Positions 1-15,100 of a stretch of 64,000 nucleotides of DNA are shown here, one piece after another (positions within the stretch are counted from its first letter, which is position 1; each line of letters begins with the position of its first letter). The stretch covers positions 239,103 through 303,102 of the forward strand of contig NW_002476025.1 in NCBI RefSeq assembly GCF_000189635.1, in the 5' to 3' direction. A model generated the notes under the pieces. That model was not told the DNA's origin and did no database searches. It saw only the letters and a program-made list of their open reading frames with translations. The stretch comes from Tetrahymena thermophila SB210. Its lineage: Eukaryota > Ciliophora > Oligohymenophorea > Hymenostomatida > Tetrahymenidae. The position numbers were made by a program, and so were the translations under genes.

Positions 1-2025
1 ATAGTCAGATGGGGAATACATTTAGCCTAAATTAGAGTCATTTTTTTCAATTGTATCGTCTAAATTAAGTTTGAAATATTGGGAGTTTTTCCTGAAAAAT
101 TCTTTAAAATCCAAATTATTTGATTGTTGATTACCCTTTTTATTATTCTCATTTTTTTTATTTTTTTTCTGTCCTTAGCTTTTTTCTCCCTTTTAAGATC
201 CATTTTTAGGAGATATAACTGCGTTAGCGTGTTTAATAAGATCTTATTTGAGAAAATGATTAACAAGAGTTTGAATAAATTATTGCTATATTATATTATT
301 TTTGAGCATAACATCTATAACATGTGTACGATAATAGAATATATTATCTTAAATTATAAACTGGGTATTTAATTCTTTTAAAAAATTATAAAGATTTTTA
401 AAGCAAGCTTAACCTATTTGTGAAACATATTCGTCCTCAAAAAACTCAGATATAGGCTTTTGATTTGCATTTATCACTTTACCTGCATGAGAGTCTTCTT
501 CAGCTATAAACTCATCTTAGCTTCTTTTTGCAGTGTCAGATTTAACACTATCTTTATTACTTTATTTTTCTGAATTTGTATCAACTAATTACTACTATCT
601 GACTTCTATTTTATTAGATTTCTGACTTTCTTCTAATCTCTTTTATTTGCTTTTTTCTAGCTACTTGTTACTCTCATCTAACTTCTTTTTTGGAGAAAGG
701 CAAAGGGTAGGAATGGTAGGATTAATGTTCGAAAAGACTCTTTGTGATAGGGCTGCGACAGTCTCTAGATGCTAGTTCTCGCTAAACTAAATCACTATGC
801 ACTCTACTTCGAAGAATTCATCAGAAAAAGAATGAAATTGAATACCAAAATTTAACTCATATATAGTAAGGTTGCTCTTATAGAAACAGTCATAAATAAT
901 TAGCATTAATTCTCTTATTTTACAATACTTAGGAACCACAAATAATGTTTTATTTAATATTTCAATGTGGTTCATCAATGCTTCCTAAAACGAATGACGA
1001 AACTCTTGTCTCATATTAAAATTGCCATCAAATGAATTCCCTTATTATTTTAAACTGGCAGGTATTACTAAAATCTTATCAAAAAGTTCTAAATTCATCG
1101 TATAATTTAAATCTTAGCAATACAAAAATTCAGTATTATGAAGATCGTGCTTTTAATATAAATCATCAGGTATTTTAGTGTACTAATACAAACCCTAGCC
1201 ACTAGAGCTTGAAGAATTATTTAGTTTTGTTGTTGCTTGACCACTACTACCTTGCATATTTTAATTATACTAAATAACTCCATTAACAGCATAATTTGCT
1301 GCTATTGCATTAGGTGGAGGAAGGCTAGTTAAATAAGAAGAAAAAGCACAAAGAACAAATTCATATCCTTTTGAGATGCTACCAACAAAGTCCCAATCTA
1401 GGTAAGCTTAAACGACCAAGGCATGTTCTCCTGAAAATATACGCGAAAATATATCAGAGAATTGCTTTCTTGTAGTATATTGGTACTACTCAAATCTTAC
1501 AGGTATCTATAAAAAACTATAATGTCCAAAGCACAATTAAGAATATCCACTTTAGCAAAAGGAAAGAATATTATAAAGTTACGGATTTGAATTGCTTGTA
1601 TTTCTGAATTGCAATCCTATTTGGCTTCCACTGCTTAATTTTGCTTCACTATTTGATCCGCTTAAATGATCAGCTGCAATCCACTCTGCTTAATTGCTTT
1701 TAAAACTTTTACAATTTGATAATTTTGCTGTAGAAGAAGCATTTTCTGCTTCTACATCACTTTCATTATTATTACAACAAATAAAATAACTTAAAAAGCG
1801 ATTCCATCTACTTGGTCTTGCTACTCTTTTATCTATTGATGGTTTGTGTCTTGAAGAAAAACTTGCTGGAGGAGGTGGAGGTGCAGAAATTTAGCTTGCA
1901 AGAGTATCATGCTTTTTAGAAAATTAAAATTCACTTGTCTTGCTTATAGGAGAAACAGGAGCAGCTTATGGCTTATTTTAATTATTGTCAAATTCTAATT
2001 ATCTCTAAACACTTTGGTTGTTCAT
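1..2025 (-). CDS. Hypothetical protein, member A of a tandem pair (3' end outside window)
   Basis: Single open frame from ATG at 2025-2023 to the left edge, 675 codons with no TGA and many TAA/TAG read as Gln. I do not recognise the family. Visible parts: a low-complexity N-terminus with a proline run (APPPPPASF, about residue 48); a basic segment leading to W-x-RFL-x2-F-x-CCN around residues 74-85; a more ordered middle of about 330 residues with FGHYSFLQIPVRFEQ and VVPKYCKIRELM; then a Lys/Asn/Gln-rich tail. The neighbouring gene at 3681-6071 shares the same order of blocks, including the Cys-Cys motif, so the two are duplicates. No signal peptide or membrane span is apparent. The paired cysteines beside basic residues could be a lipidation site, which is inference. 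The stop codon lies beyond position 1. Confidence 0.85.
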
Positions 2026-3680
2026 CCTTTAATTGAAGTAAGCTAGAGAATTTTATTTTTATTAAACTTAGTGAGCAGATGAACTATACTATGTTAAATA
2101 CTTGAAGTATCTTACTTATCTAGTGAATGTGTGTGTGTGTTTGTTTATTAAGTTGAGGGCAATATATATTGATTATTAAATTATAAAATCAATTAATTGT
2201 CTTGTTTGATTATTTTTTCTTTCTCCTTAATTATTTTGTAATACTTTTATAATATTAGTTTTTAATTTCTCAATCAATTTCAATCATCTTAATTAATCAG
2301 ATTCTCCATGGCATTTATCAATAACTCTCATAATTCTTCACCTTGATTTAGATGTTGACCTACAAATAAAAAGAAACACCAAAGAATAGTAATAAACTGG
2401 TATAATAAAAAAAATATTTGAAAATATTAGCTAAAGATTTATCCCAAGACGACAGAGAATTATCAGAATTTATGTTCTAATATTTGAGCTAAATTTTTGC
2501 AAATATTATAATTTTAGGCGATATATGATCAGTATAATGAAATTAATTAATTTTTACTAAATCAACATTTTTAATTACTTATAGGTAATATTCTTTTACT
2601 AAATTTTTATATTTATATTTAGATCTGAAATCTCTAATATCATAATTATTATTAGGGTAAAAATAAAATATTTATTCAAAAGATTTATTTAATGCAAATA
2701 AATTTTTTTTTTAGTGTTGACTATACCAAATTTAAATTAAACCCAAATATTTTAATTAATTTACTTTGACAAATTTATTTCGTTTAGAGTGTGTAACTAA
2801 TTTTGTTTTCAAAGGCAAAATAGTTAAGTAATAGTTTGAATTATTTCAATTATATTTACGTAGTAAGCTTTTTTTAAGATTTCTACAAATAATCTAAAAT
2901 TTACAAACACTTTTAATATTCTCCTCTCAAATTATTTGTTAATTGGCATAGTTTCTTTTAAATTTTAAAATATTTTCATTAATTAACAAAAAAAATGAAT
3001 TTAATTTAATTTTCATTTTCATTTTCAAGAAAATATATCAAATTTCATCTTAGATTCCAAATTAGCTAAAAAGTATCTTTTTTATCTTAAGATACAAATT
3101 AGCGTTAGATAGCATTTTTCTATACCACAAAATATAAATTAGTTAATAAATTATATATTTATTTTGTATCCAAATTTTATTTGAAGAAGTAGTTTCTGTT
3201 TTATATAAAAAGGGAATAATGTTAGCTTAAAATTGAAAAGGAAAATTAACTAAATAAACTGAAAACTAACAAACAAAAATATATTTTTTTAAAGAAAAAA
3301 ATATTAGTCATTTTAAAAAAATAGATTGAAGAATGTATGTATACCTATCAATATATTAAACTAAATGATAGATTATTCCTTAATAAGAGAAAATAAATAA
3401 TAAAAGAAAACGTGAAAATAAATTTTTGTTTTCAATAATAATTAAATAGATAAAGAGAAGAAAATTAATTGATAATAAATACAATAAATAAATAAATCAA
3501 TAAAATTACAAATTAATTTTGGCTTTTTATTTTTATTAACTTTTAGCAACAATAAGAGATTATTAATTGAGTCACTTTTAAATATATTTGGAAATAAATA
3601 AAAACTTAATTGTAACAACTCACTTTTAAATTGTAGGATTTAAAAGTGAATTATTAACTTGATTTTTCTGATAAAATCCT
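2026..3680. other. Intergenic region between the tandem paralogues
   Basis: Very AT-rich DNA with no sustained open frame of coding character. It holds a short GT dinucleotide run at about 2129-2140, just upstream of the first gene. It should contain the terminator of the gene at 3681-6071 and the promoter of the gene at 1-2025. No sharper signal is visible. Confidence 0.7.
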
Positions 3681-6071
3681 TCAACTAGAACTTAATTTAC
3701 TATTTTTTAATGCTTTGCTCTAATTTATCATTTCTTCGGGTATTACCTCTTGAATATATTTTATATGGCTTTATTTCAAACAGTACTTGCTTTCTGTTGC
3801 CTGAACCGATTTTAGTTCCTTCAAAATTTTAATCTAATCTTGAACTTTATTTGCTGTTGTGTAGTTAAAAATATCTTCGTTGATGATACTTTTAGACAGT
3901 TACTTTTTATTTTTGCCAATTTAACTTTTTTTTTAAAGGTCCTCTGTTTTGCTCAATTTATCGCTTTGTTTAGATTACCTATTCTTTGAGCTATTTTTAC
4001 CCCTAGAATTTCTTAAAACTTCATCTTAATTATTTGTTTCTTCTTCTATTTGAGAAATTATCTCTGTTGGGTTACTCTAAGCATTATTATTTCTAGAAAA
4101 GGAATTGTGTGTTTAATGATGATTTTCATGAGTATTCTAATTTTAGACATGGTCAGCAGTCGAATTCTAACAGTCATCAGTCGCTGATTGATACTTAGCG
4201 ATTTTTTCACTACTTTCTTCATTGTAGATATATTATTGAGAATATTTTAAAAAATATTTTTTAAAACTTGAATTAAATTCTGCAGCCAACTTTTATTAAT
4301 TACTGCTGCTTTACTTTTTATTAGAATTTTATTTTGAATCAGATTTCTTTTTTGAATTTGAATCACGAATTATGCTTTAAATGAACAATTCTGAATTTGA
4401 TTATTTTATTTCATCTCTTTTTTGCAAGTTCTTTACCAATGTAAGCACAAAAGACTATTGAATAATATTATTTTTTAGCATGGTATCTATTATGTGAGTG
4501 CGATACTAAAATGCATTATTCTGTATTATAAATTGCTAGTTTATTTCTTTTAAAAAGGCTTAAATATTCTTTAAGGATGCTTAACCTATTTAACTAATAT
4601 ATTTAGCATCAAAAAACTTATTTTCTAGTTTTTCTAATTTTATTTTTTGTTTTATATCAGAACGTCTAACTACTTGATTTGAAGCTTTAATTTATTCATT
4701 TTTTTCCTTATTTAATTTAGGATCAGATGACTCTGTTTTTTTAAAAGAATTGACTTGATGGACATTAGAAAAAATTTTATAAGTGATAGTAGCTAAAGTC
4801 TAATGATGCTAATCTTAATTGAATTGCAGTACGATGTACTCAACTTCAGCCAATTCATTCTAAAATGAGTAAAATTGCAAACCAAAATTCAGTTCTTATA
4901 TTTAAAGCGTCGATTAAGAGTAGCAGTCATAAATTGTTTATACAACCTCTTTTATCTTGCAATATTTAGGTAGAATAAAGATTACTTTATGTAATTATTC
5001 TATATATTCCATAAATATTTTTGAAAAGAGTACACGAAATTCTTTTTTCATACTATAGCTTTAATCAAATGAATTTACTTAGTGTTTCAAACTAGTGGGG
5101 ATTATAATTATTTTATCAAATAAATTTAAATTTAATGTTGAGGACAAATTTTAACAATTTAAAAACTCGGTGTTTTGCAGTTCTTGTTTTTCAAAAATTT
5201 AATCAGAAAATTTATTACTGAAATTAATATTGTAATTGCTATTATTCGATGACGATGATGAAAGTCGCGATGAATTATTATTGTATTGTATAGTGGAACT
5301 GTAGTGATTAGATTCCTTTATGTTCTAATTGCTTGATTACTATATTTGAGGTTCATTGTAAAAGTATTGGATAAAAGTGCAAAGAACTGAAATATATGAT
5401 TTCGCAATGCTGCTGACGAACTCCCAATCAAGATAGTTTTATACAACAAGAATTTAATCACCTGAAAAGCATGCACCAAATAAATCACAAAATGATTTTT
5501 TTGAGTTGTATTAACATTGCTCAAACCATATTGGGAGTTGTAAAAAACTGAAATGACCAAAGTTCATTTATTAGTATCCTTTGTTAGGGAAAGTGAGAAC
5601 ATTATACAGTAAAGACTTAAGAGCTGTAGAGTTACTGATAGTTCTGAACTAAAAAGCTAAATAACTTCCATTACTCTTAGCATCACTATTGTTGCTTTGA
5701 ATATCTGAATTCTAATCGCCATAAAATTATCCTTTAAAATTTTTCAAAATGGCAGAATTCGAAGAAGGAGCTTAAGCTTATTTTAATTAACTTAAAGCGT
5801 CATCATTTTTATTACAGCAAACAAAAAGGTCTAAAAATCGTTTCCACTTGCTCTTCTTTTTATTTTGAGTATTGAGATTATCTGTGCAAGGTGGTTAAGC
5901 TCTCGCAAGCGGAGTAGGATAAATTTCATTTGAAATTTTGGATTATATAGAAGATTTTTACAAGCTCTTTTCCATACTGGCATTACTTTCAGAGGTAATA
6001 GAGCCTACTTACGATTAAATTGAAAAAGTTTTTGAAACATAAACACTCTTTTCAATAGAAGATTAAGACAT
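3681..6071 (-). CDS. Hypothetical protein, member B of the tandem pair (796 aa)
   Basis: Uninterrupted frame from ATG at 6071-6069 to TGA at 3683-3681, 797 codons, no intron needed. It parallels the gene at 1-2025 block by block: basic segment plus W-x-RFL-x2-F-x-CCN near residue 76, then FQFRTISNS, FGHFSFLQLPIWFEQ, LDWEFVSSIAKSY, an LPKYCKIKEVV segment, and a segment starting YRTHIIDTMLKNNIIQ. A charged, Gln/Asn/Ser-rich C-terminal third of over 200 residues follows. Function is unknown. Conservation of the middle across the pair, against fast-changing flanks, suggests a folded domain. Because this copy is complete, it shows what the truncated neighbour probably looks like past the window edge. 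Confidence 0.88.
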
Positions 6072-9000
6072 TTTTTTGTTGTTTTATTTATTTAATATTT
6101 TTTATTTGAGTTTTATTTAGTTAAGTTGCTTTAAATATTTTCTTAATAAAAATTCAACCTTAGTAAAATTTAGAACAGCTCGAAGACTTATTACAAAAAA
6201 CCCCCCATCGCGATATTTGTAAGCTATCTATAAATCTTCTAAATTTAATCAAATCTAAAAGCTGGTTGGGAGAATATAAATTAATTCATTAACACAAACA
6301 AGAATGAATAAGTACACTCCAAACATTATTATTTCGAAACAGAGTTGATAATCAATCAATCAATCTATCTGATAACTTAATAATAAATTTTTTTAGTGAA
6401 TTCATAAATTCTATTTTAATAAAATTTAAAATTAAATAATTAGTCATTTAAGTAGTAACTATGATAGCTATGTTTAAAAACTTAATCTTTTTTTTGATGT
6501 AACATATAAAATTGAATGAATTTTTATAGTTATAATCTATTTTAACTTGTCTTTTTTCTATTTTACATCCCCCTCAGAATTTAATCAATCAAAGGAGTTG
6601 ATAATGCATAATATAATATATACTTTCAACAAGACTTTTAAATTATATTTTCGTCAAATCTTAAGCTCAAAGGGGATAATATTTGATTGCTTAACTAACA
6701 ATCAATGTAACATTAAAGTCATCATCTAAAATACCTCATATATTATGAATAATATATGTAATATCTGTATTATTATATGATTGCAGCCATAAATTTTTAA
6801 TTATAAGAATAGAATTATAAAAACTATTTAAATATTCTGTCTAATTACTTTCCTACTACTAGAAGGATATTTTTATTTAATATAAAATTAAGTTCTAATT
6901 GTTTGATAACTCGTCATAGACTATTAATTTTTCTCTTCATATTTTCACTTTATGAAAAATAATATTTTATTTCTAATAAAACTTTTTAAAGCCTGGGTTA
7001 AAATTAGAAATATAATTTAGTTGCCAAATAATATTCAAGAAACCATTTAAAAAATATTTAACCGTTAAAAATTTATTTTTGTAATCTAAAATCAAATTTT
7101 ATCTTATAGTATTTTTTAGTTTAACATGCAATATATATCATTTACCTGTATGTTCGTTTATAATTTAATTTTTAACTTCATATAAATACGATCATACATT
7201 TTTGTAAATTTTTAAAAAATATAAAAATCTAATTTAGTAAAAATAAATTTCTTTAAATGCAAAACAACTTACATTTTATATATATTTATTTTTAATTGAT
7301 CATCTTATTTTAATATGGTTTTTATATGTGGTTTGTTTAATAGTGAAATGAAATGAAAGGTCTTGGAGATTTCATATTCTTTTATTAAATTATATCAATT
7401 AATTTACTTTAAAAATAGTAAAATAATCCAAGAATGCTTAACATTATAAAAAATGATGATCTCTTTATTTAGTATAAATCCTACGATTATTATAATTTGT
7501 CTTAACTTTTATAACGTCAAAGATTTTTTGTGTGCTTAGAGAGCATCATTTTTATAAAACTTAGAAAGTTAATTTTTATTAAATATTAAAAATAATTATT
7601 TTTTACTAATAAATAAATAAATGTCTAACTAATAGGAAAAGTATCAAATATTATATGAAGATAATAAAAATGCAAAATATTTTAACAAAAAATAAATTAT
7701 TTCAATTTATCTAATTTTATTTTTTAGAAGATAGCTACAAATTTTTATTTATAAAAATATTACTATAATCAATTGAATAGTTTAAAATATAAATTGCTTT
7801 TTGTTAGCTTTTTTTCATTCAAATTTTTATGATTAACTTAGTTATAAAAAGATATTACTAAAAATTGAATAAAATTAAAAAGATGCAGAATAGTTCAAAA
7901 AATTTTGTTTTTATAAAATATTTTTCAAAATTAAAATGCTAATAAACAAATTTAAAAATATTGCTAAAAATGATTGATCTAATAAATATAAGTTGATAAT
8001 TAATCAAATTAGAAATTTTTTATTATTGGAATTCAATTGTATCCTTTTAAAAATATACCACTATAAGTTATAAATGAAAAATAGATCTTAATAAAAGAAT
8101 TTATGGAAGCTAAATAATTAATTTAGATAGCTTAAGGTAAAAAGGTTAAGGAATGAATAATAGAGTTATCTACAAATTTATGGTTAATATAATATCTAAT
8201 TTGTTCAATAATAAACTAAAAAATGAATATAACAATTACTTCTTTCTTAAAATACAATAAAATAATTTTTATTTTTCAAAAGAAATGAAATTAAAGTATA
8301 AATTTATACTTTTACTTTTTTAATTAGTTTCTTCATTTTAATTGTAATCATTAACATATAAGGAAGGATATAAAAAAAGGTATTTAAATGTGATTAATTT
8401 CTCTATTACCAAATATTGTATTTTTCATAAAATGTGCGTTATATTAAAATAAAATGTCTAAATATGTCTTAAAATATGTATATAAAAAGTTTTACAAAGA
8501 TCATTCAGTTTATTTTTTAAAATATATTAATTTTAATCATTTAATTCTTTATATTATATTTAACTATTTATTGATTTTAGTTCACAAAATTCTTTATAGA
8601 TTTTAAAAATACAATTATTACTAGTAGATTTTAAATATTTTATGGTAAATGCTGCTCCAACCAATTTCCTAAGTAAAGATAACTAAATAAATATGGGAAC
8701 ACAACTAATTAAATTTTGCTAAAAAACTTAAACATATAAATTAAGGTAAGATAATGTAAGGATAGCATTATTTTTGTGTGGTGATGAATGAAATAAATTA
8801 GAGGATCTCAATAGGTTCGATTTAAGTTAAGGAAGATAGTTTATTTATGATTTTTCAATTGATTTTTGTAAATTCATATTATCATTATATGTTGTTATAT
8901 ACCTTATTGATTTATAATCGTAGGTTAATTCTCTGACAATGGTTAAAAATTTAAACAATAAAACTAAGATTAAAAATTAGTAATAAGTGCATTTGTTATT

Positions 9001-9193
9001 TTATCATCAATCAAAGAAATTTGAGTAAAAAAAAAAGTGATTAGAATTTTTATATTATGTATAATCATTGTAAATCTATATAAATTATCTATACTTTTAA
9101 AGATACATTAAAAGTAAGAGTAAAGTCATAAATCGTTATTTAAAACTATAAACTTTAATATCAAAAGACATACACTAGATTAATTCGCTTTCC
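6072..9193. other. Long intergenic region
   Basis: About 3.1 kb between the divergent genes at 3681-6071 (minus) and 9194-15338 (plus), so it should carry both promoters. It is extremely AT-rich. One stretch at 6547-6729 lacks all three stop codons but shows no coding character. A slightly less AT-rich patch lies near 8750-8830. No RNA gene or repeat was recognised. Confidence 0.65.
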
Positions 9194-12100
9194 ATGAATC
9201 CGAATTAGGATTAGCACTTTTAATTATAAGACACCATTAAAATGGCGGAACACTAGTAATATAATTCTCCTCCCTTTTAAGCAAATTATTCATAGTAGTC
9301 TGAGTATATGCAAAGGATGACATTTAATCCCGTGCCATAGTTAAATATTCAATAAAGTAAGGATATGGCTATTAGCTATTTAAATCAATCTCCGTCTTAC
9401 TTTTTTGAAACAGGCTAGAGTTGGACAAACAATGAGAGCTCAAAAAAGTAATTTAATATAAATAGCGAAAGTGCAAGAAATAGCAGGACATTTAAGTTTC
9501 GTGAGTTTAACTTGAAATAGAACTAACTCTCTTAGTAAAAGCATTAAGAAGAGAGCGATCAAAACTAAGTTTCAAATTAGTTATAAGATAGAAATATTTC
9601 ATCTGAATAAACAGCAAGAAGCGAGTTATAGATGCCTCTTACTGATAGGTCATAGCTGAAATACTATAAGAGCCAATAAAACTTTAGATCTCCAAAAAAA
9701 TTGCAATTCTCTCCATAGATTTCTTAAAATAATAATTTATATTATCAATACATGAACCCTATGCCAACGAGCTAGAAAGAACCGCAAAATAGTGGAAACT
9801 AGTTTGATATAAAATCTAGCTTGAAAAAGAAGAGTATTCTATTTAATAATAGTGAATCACAAATTAATAAATCAGGTGTTATAAATAGCGAGAATAACAT
9901 ATCAAATTCATTTAGAAAACAATAGGGCCCCTTTACTTAAAATAATCCTTTTGGTATTTAGCAAAAAAATGCTAAAACCACTCCTATTAATAACGAACTT
10001 AGTAACAATTTTATGACAGAGAGATAGTAATTACTTATGCCTTAATCTGAGAAAGAAATAACCAATAATAATAAAAATATCGCAGGCTAATAGCAAAAGC
10101 GTTTGAGTATTTAAGAAGTATAGAACTACTATGCATTTAACTCCGCCGTTAGTTCTGTATAAGCTACTTCACTGACACAAATACCTCAGTAAATTTCCCA
10201 TAGTATATTTAAAGGTAAATAAGAAGAAAAAAAATTGCAAAATGGTATTCCTTTAATAAAAAAGCAATAATAATCTACTTCTGTCTCTGAAAGAGAAAGC
10301 AGAGATTTAAAAAATAGAATTCATTTCAACATTAATGGTTCTTCAAATTACTAAATTTTTTCTAATTTATAGCACTCAATACACTCTCCCACAAAAGATC
10401 TGACAAATCTATCAAATTCTTAATCTTATAAAGTCCCAAAGAATATTAATCTATCAAAAACTTTTTCTAGCCCCTTTTTGAAAAAAGTTTAATAGCAAAA
10501 AAAGTAGCAATTAGCTGAAGTAGTTAGTGGAGGAAAGACTCCTTAAAGTTATTCATAATTAACTTCTTAAAATTTTGCTGCCTTTCCATCAACACAAGTA
10601 GCTACACCAAATAATTAGAATGTTTCTAACTCAGCTACTACTTCTACTGCTAAAAGACTCTAAAATATTAACTTAAATTTAGAAAATATTAAGACTAGAT
10701 AATCAAGTTCCTCTTCTAGTAGCTCAAAAAGTGGAAAATCTCTTTTTGAATCTCCTTTAAGTCCTCCTCCAAAAAACAAACTTATGATGGAAATGAGCAA
10801 ATTCAAAAAAGAATTAAAAGAATTAAATTCTATCAACAAATCAAACAGAAAAAGTTTGCAGTAGTAGAATAAAAATTCTCTAAACAATTTTATAAGAGTC
10901 AAGAAAGCTGAAACAACCACAAACTTTTATGTTAGCGATTCAAAAATAAGTAGTTCAAATTATTAAAACCCGTAAACTGCAAAATAATAAATAGATTACA
11001 CGCCTAATAAGACTCTTAATTAAATACCTAACTATACTCAGTATAGTGAAAGCAACCCGTTAAAGATGAGTCTTAGTGAATTATATCAAAACGAAAGCCC
11101 AACTAATAGATAATCGAATTTTAATGAAGATTCTGGAGTAAATTTTAATAACTAAAATTAGTAGAGTAGCAACAAATTATAATCTGCATTTGTAGAAACT
11201 CCTTAAAATAAGAATTTAAATAATCTCTAAAAAAAATATCATGAAAGTTATAAAAACATTGAAAATATACTTGAAGAAAATAAGTATTTTTAGAGTATTA
11301 ACAAGATAGAAGAAGAAATGCTAAGTGTGACTATGAAAAATAAGACTCTTCTTCCAAGAAAATTGGGTATAATCTCTCTCTAACAAACAAAAACTGAAGG
11401 AGATTAATTTCCCTATTCAGCAAGAAATTTTAAGGATACATCTTATTAGAATATTGAAGATACCAAGCAAGTTGATTCTCCTTCATTAGTAAACATAGAT
11501 AAAGATGAAGTCCCAAATTAAGCAGAACTAAAATCATAATTTAAAATTCATGGTATGAAGTTTTAAACATAAATTTATCAAAAATATTTCCTATTAAACT
11601 TAAAAATTAATTTAAATTTATCAAACATTTTTTTTATGAAATCTTAAAATTAATTTAAATAATATCCTTGATAACTAATCATAAATTTTAATCAATAATA
11701 ATATAAATGAAATTTATTCACTAAAAATAAGAATATTTACTTGAGAATTCAAAAAGATGTTTCTTTCAAAGTTTTTAATTTAAAGAAAATGAATGAATGA
11801 ATATGTTTAATTAAAATTTTATTCTTCATTTTTCCTTATTTTTTTTGATAAATTAAAATAATAGACTTAGCTTAAGGAGGCTTCAAAAACAGACAGTCAC
11901 TTAAAGTTCAAAACGATGATTTAGAAAATTATTAGCTGCTTAATAACATAAGCTTAGTTAATCTTGATGCCATATAAAGTAAAAAAGATGGTAAAATTAA
12001 ACAAAAGTTAAATTTATCTCATCAAAATATAAGAAACAATTACTCTGAAATGTTAGCTAAAGCATTTGGTCACAAAGATTTATAGTTTCTCCATACACTT

Positions 12101-15100
12101 AATCTTTCAAATAATCATTTAAATGGTATTGCAATACTAACAATTAGTAGAAATTTACCAGAAAGCATTCATTCTATCGATTTTTCTAGTAATAACATTT
12201 GTGCAGAAGGCACAAGAGGTCTTATTCCTCTTTTTGATTCTAAAAAATTTAATTAACTTCGCAAATTGAACTTAGAAAACAATAATATCACTGATATTGG
12301 TCTCAAAGTAATAATACCTCATATTTTCTCAAATATGTCAATTTATGTACTTAATATCTCTCATAATAAGCTTTCAGATTAAAGCTGTGATTTCATCAAA
12401 AAATTATTGATGAAAAGCTCTTATCTTTAAGAGTTATATCTTCATTGGAATAAAATATCATCAAAAGGAGGTATATTAATTGCATAAGGCCTCTCTGAAA
12501 ATCTAAATATTAAGGTAAATAAATATTTCTTACAAAAAACAAAAATCAACTTAATTTATTAAAATAAAGGTTCTAGATTTAAGTCATAATGGACTAGGTA
12601 GTATTCCTAAGTTAAAATGTGGCATGAAGATAATCTAGAGTTGCAATGTTTTAGAATCAGCTGTGAAGCATCTTGATATTTCATATAATTAGTTCACCCA
12701 CTAAGAATGTGTTGATATGTCAACTGCTCTTTTACAAAATAGAGTGTTGTTTGGGTAATTCAAATATTTTTTTGAAAATACTTTTTTAATTTTAATTAAA
12801 ATATTTAGAGTTCATTTGGAAGGTAATGAGTCTTAGGCTCTTATAGATCCAAGAGGATTTGTTTTTTTCCCAGAAAATTAAAATAAAAAGTATGAAGAAA
12901 ATCATTAAAATGATATTTAAATTGTAACTTAAAGAATTGAAAGTGTTAAAACTAAAGGTCCTAATAAGTAAGAGAATAAATCAAATTAAATTAAAATTAA
13001 TATTTTTATTTTATATAATTAAAAGATTGCAGTCATTTGACTGTAAAGCATTCGATAATTGCTGGATCTGTCACGGATGGACTGAAATAAGATTTGAAAT
13101 GAGGGAAACTGGAAGTGATGTGTTTACAGGAGAACCCGTGTTTCTTCATCTTGACTTTGAGGATTATTAACCCATATATATGGATAGAGATCCTGAAGAC
13201 CCAAGTTGCTTTTTCTTAAATCGAATGTGCCCTCCTAATAGGAAGATAACTTTCTTCTTTTCAGACCCTTGCAAGAATGTGATATACTTCTCAAAAGATT
13301 ACAAAATTTAAGAATTTTAAATACCAGATGGGATCAATTTGAATTTTTATGACATCCCTATCCACCACCACTCATAATAGGCGAATTAAAGTGGAACAGA
13401 TGAAAATAAAAATTCTTAAAATCAGTAACAGGATAAAAAAGGGGATTAGAAGAATAAAAAAGGTAACAAAGCAGAAAAATCTAAAATGAAAGAAAAATAA
13501 AAGCAAAACTCTAAAAGTTAGAAAGATAAATAGGATTAAACTCCTACTACAAAAGAAAGTAACAAAAATGAAGGGAAAAAATAAACAAGTAAACAATAGG
13601 AAATATCTGAATAAGAGTTGTAGGAGTAAAAGAACGAAGAAATTGAGCAAGCTCTAGATGAAGTGAGTAAAAATATTAAGAAAAAATTCAAGGTAAAATA
13701 CTTGGATGGTACAATAATAGAGTATCATGCACCTACATACGTAAATTATATAGAAACTTAAGTTTGTAGGGAGTTAATTTCTAAAAAGAGAGATTATGAA
13801 GCTAATGTTAAAGCAAAACCACGTTAACCAGAAACCTATTTCCGTATAAGCAAAACTGATTAATGGCATAGAGGTATATCTCTTTTTAGAGATTATATAC
13901 CAGACTCCGATGCTCTTGATAAAAGATGCTTTGAATTTGATTGGCAAACATCAAAACTACCTAAACTCTTGGAAAAAGGCAAAGATATTGAAGATTGCAA
14001 AAAAATACTTTAAAGTGTTTATCCACTTCTACGTATTGCATACAAATATTTATCTTGTACTGGTATAGCCAACGATGTGTTCTGCATTACATAGAATCCT
14101 TTCTCTAACTTTACTTAAAAGGCACAAATAATTGATAACAATTTACTGTTTATAAGAGATATAGACTTTAACTTTATTTCTGCTTCTAATATAGCTCTGA
14201 AAGCAAAGACGTACAGAAATCCAGATAAAGCTCTTATTAGAAATGAATTCCTAGAAGTTATGGGTAGGATAGCACTTGATAAATATATTCGTAATGAAAA
14301 AGCAAAAGCAAATGCTGAAGCTATGAAGATGTTTTTTTATGAAGAAGGGTTATTGAACCACCTTTATGAATTTGATTCACCTTAGGAATGGAGAAAGATA
14401 AGGTAAATAAATATAAATTATAGAAATCTAATTTTTTTATATTAAAATTAATGAAATTCATTTATATTTAAAATAGATACTGGAATTAAGAATGCGACGA
14501 AAAGCTCAAAGCATACTTGCCATTTTTAAAGACGTTATATAATAATTTTGCTGACTCAAGAAAAAATGAAAAAAGGTACTTTACTACAACAAAAAGCATG
14601 TCACTATAGGAGTTTAAAGACATGGTATATAAATTTGATTTATTGGATGATTTGCTCGTAGAACGTGATATAATTATATCATTTAATTTAGCTATGATGA
14701 CATAGGTTGATGAGTTGAATAGCGATAGACATTTCTAAATGTAATTTGTAGAATTTTTGGAAGCCCTTTCACGTTTAGCTGAAAAGAAGTCTATGGTTCC
14801 CTTAGGCGAAATAGCTGAAGAATATGAAGTGCATGAAAGAATTGTTATTCAACTTCCTTATAAAATAGAAAGTATGCTTGCTTTGATGAAGAAAAGGTAT
14901 GAGACCTTCTCAATAAAAGAAAATTCTAGCAATTAAAATTCTGCTCAGCAATAAGCTTAACAGCAGTAATAATAGATATCATAGTAATAGCAAAATGTTT
15001 TATAAGGAGTGGTCTCATTGTTTAAAAGAAAATCCTTAATATAAAATAACACTCCTACAAACAGCCAAAGATAAAATAATAAAATGAATGATGAATCAAT

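Noticed and set aside
6547..6729. 60-codon plus-strand frame
   Set aside because: Composition matches intergenic DNA; no extension in the ciliate code looks coding.
11553..11864. Splitting the large LRR gene into two genes at the first intron
   Set aside because: Donor and acceptor agree in phase, the upstream frame ends in intron-like AT-rich sequence and no clear independent start precedes exon 2; still the least certain junction of that gene.
13372..13650. Minus-strand Phe/Leu-rich frame
   Set aside because: Reverse of the Lys/Gln-rich linker of the large LRR protein.
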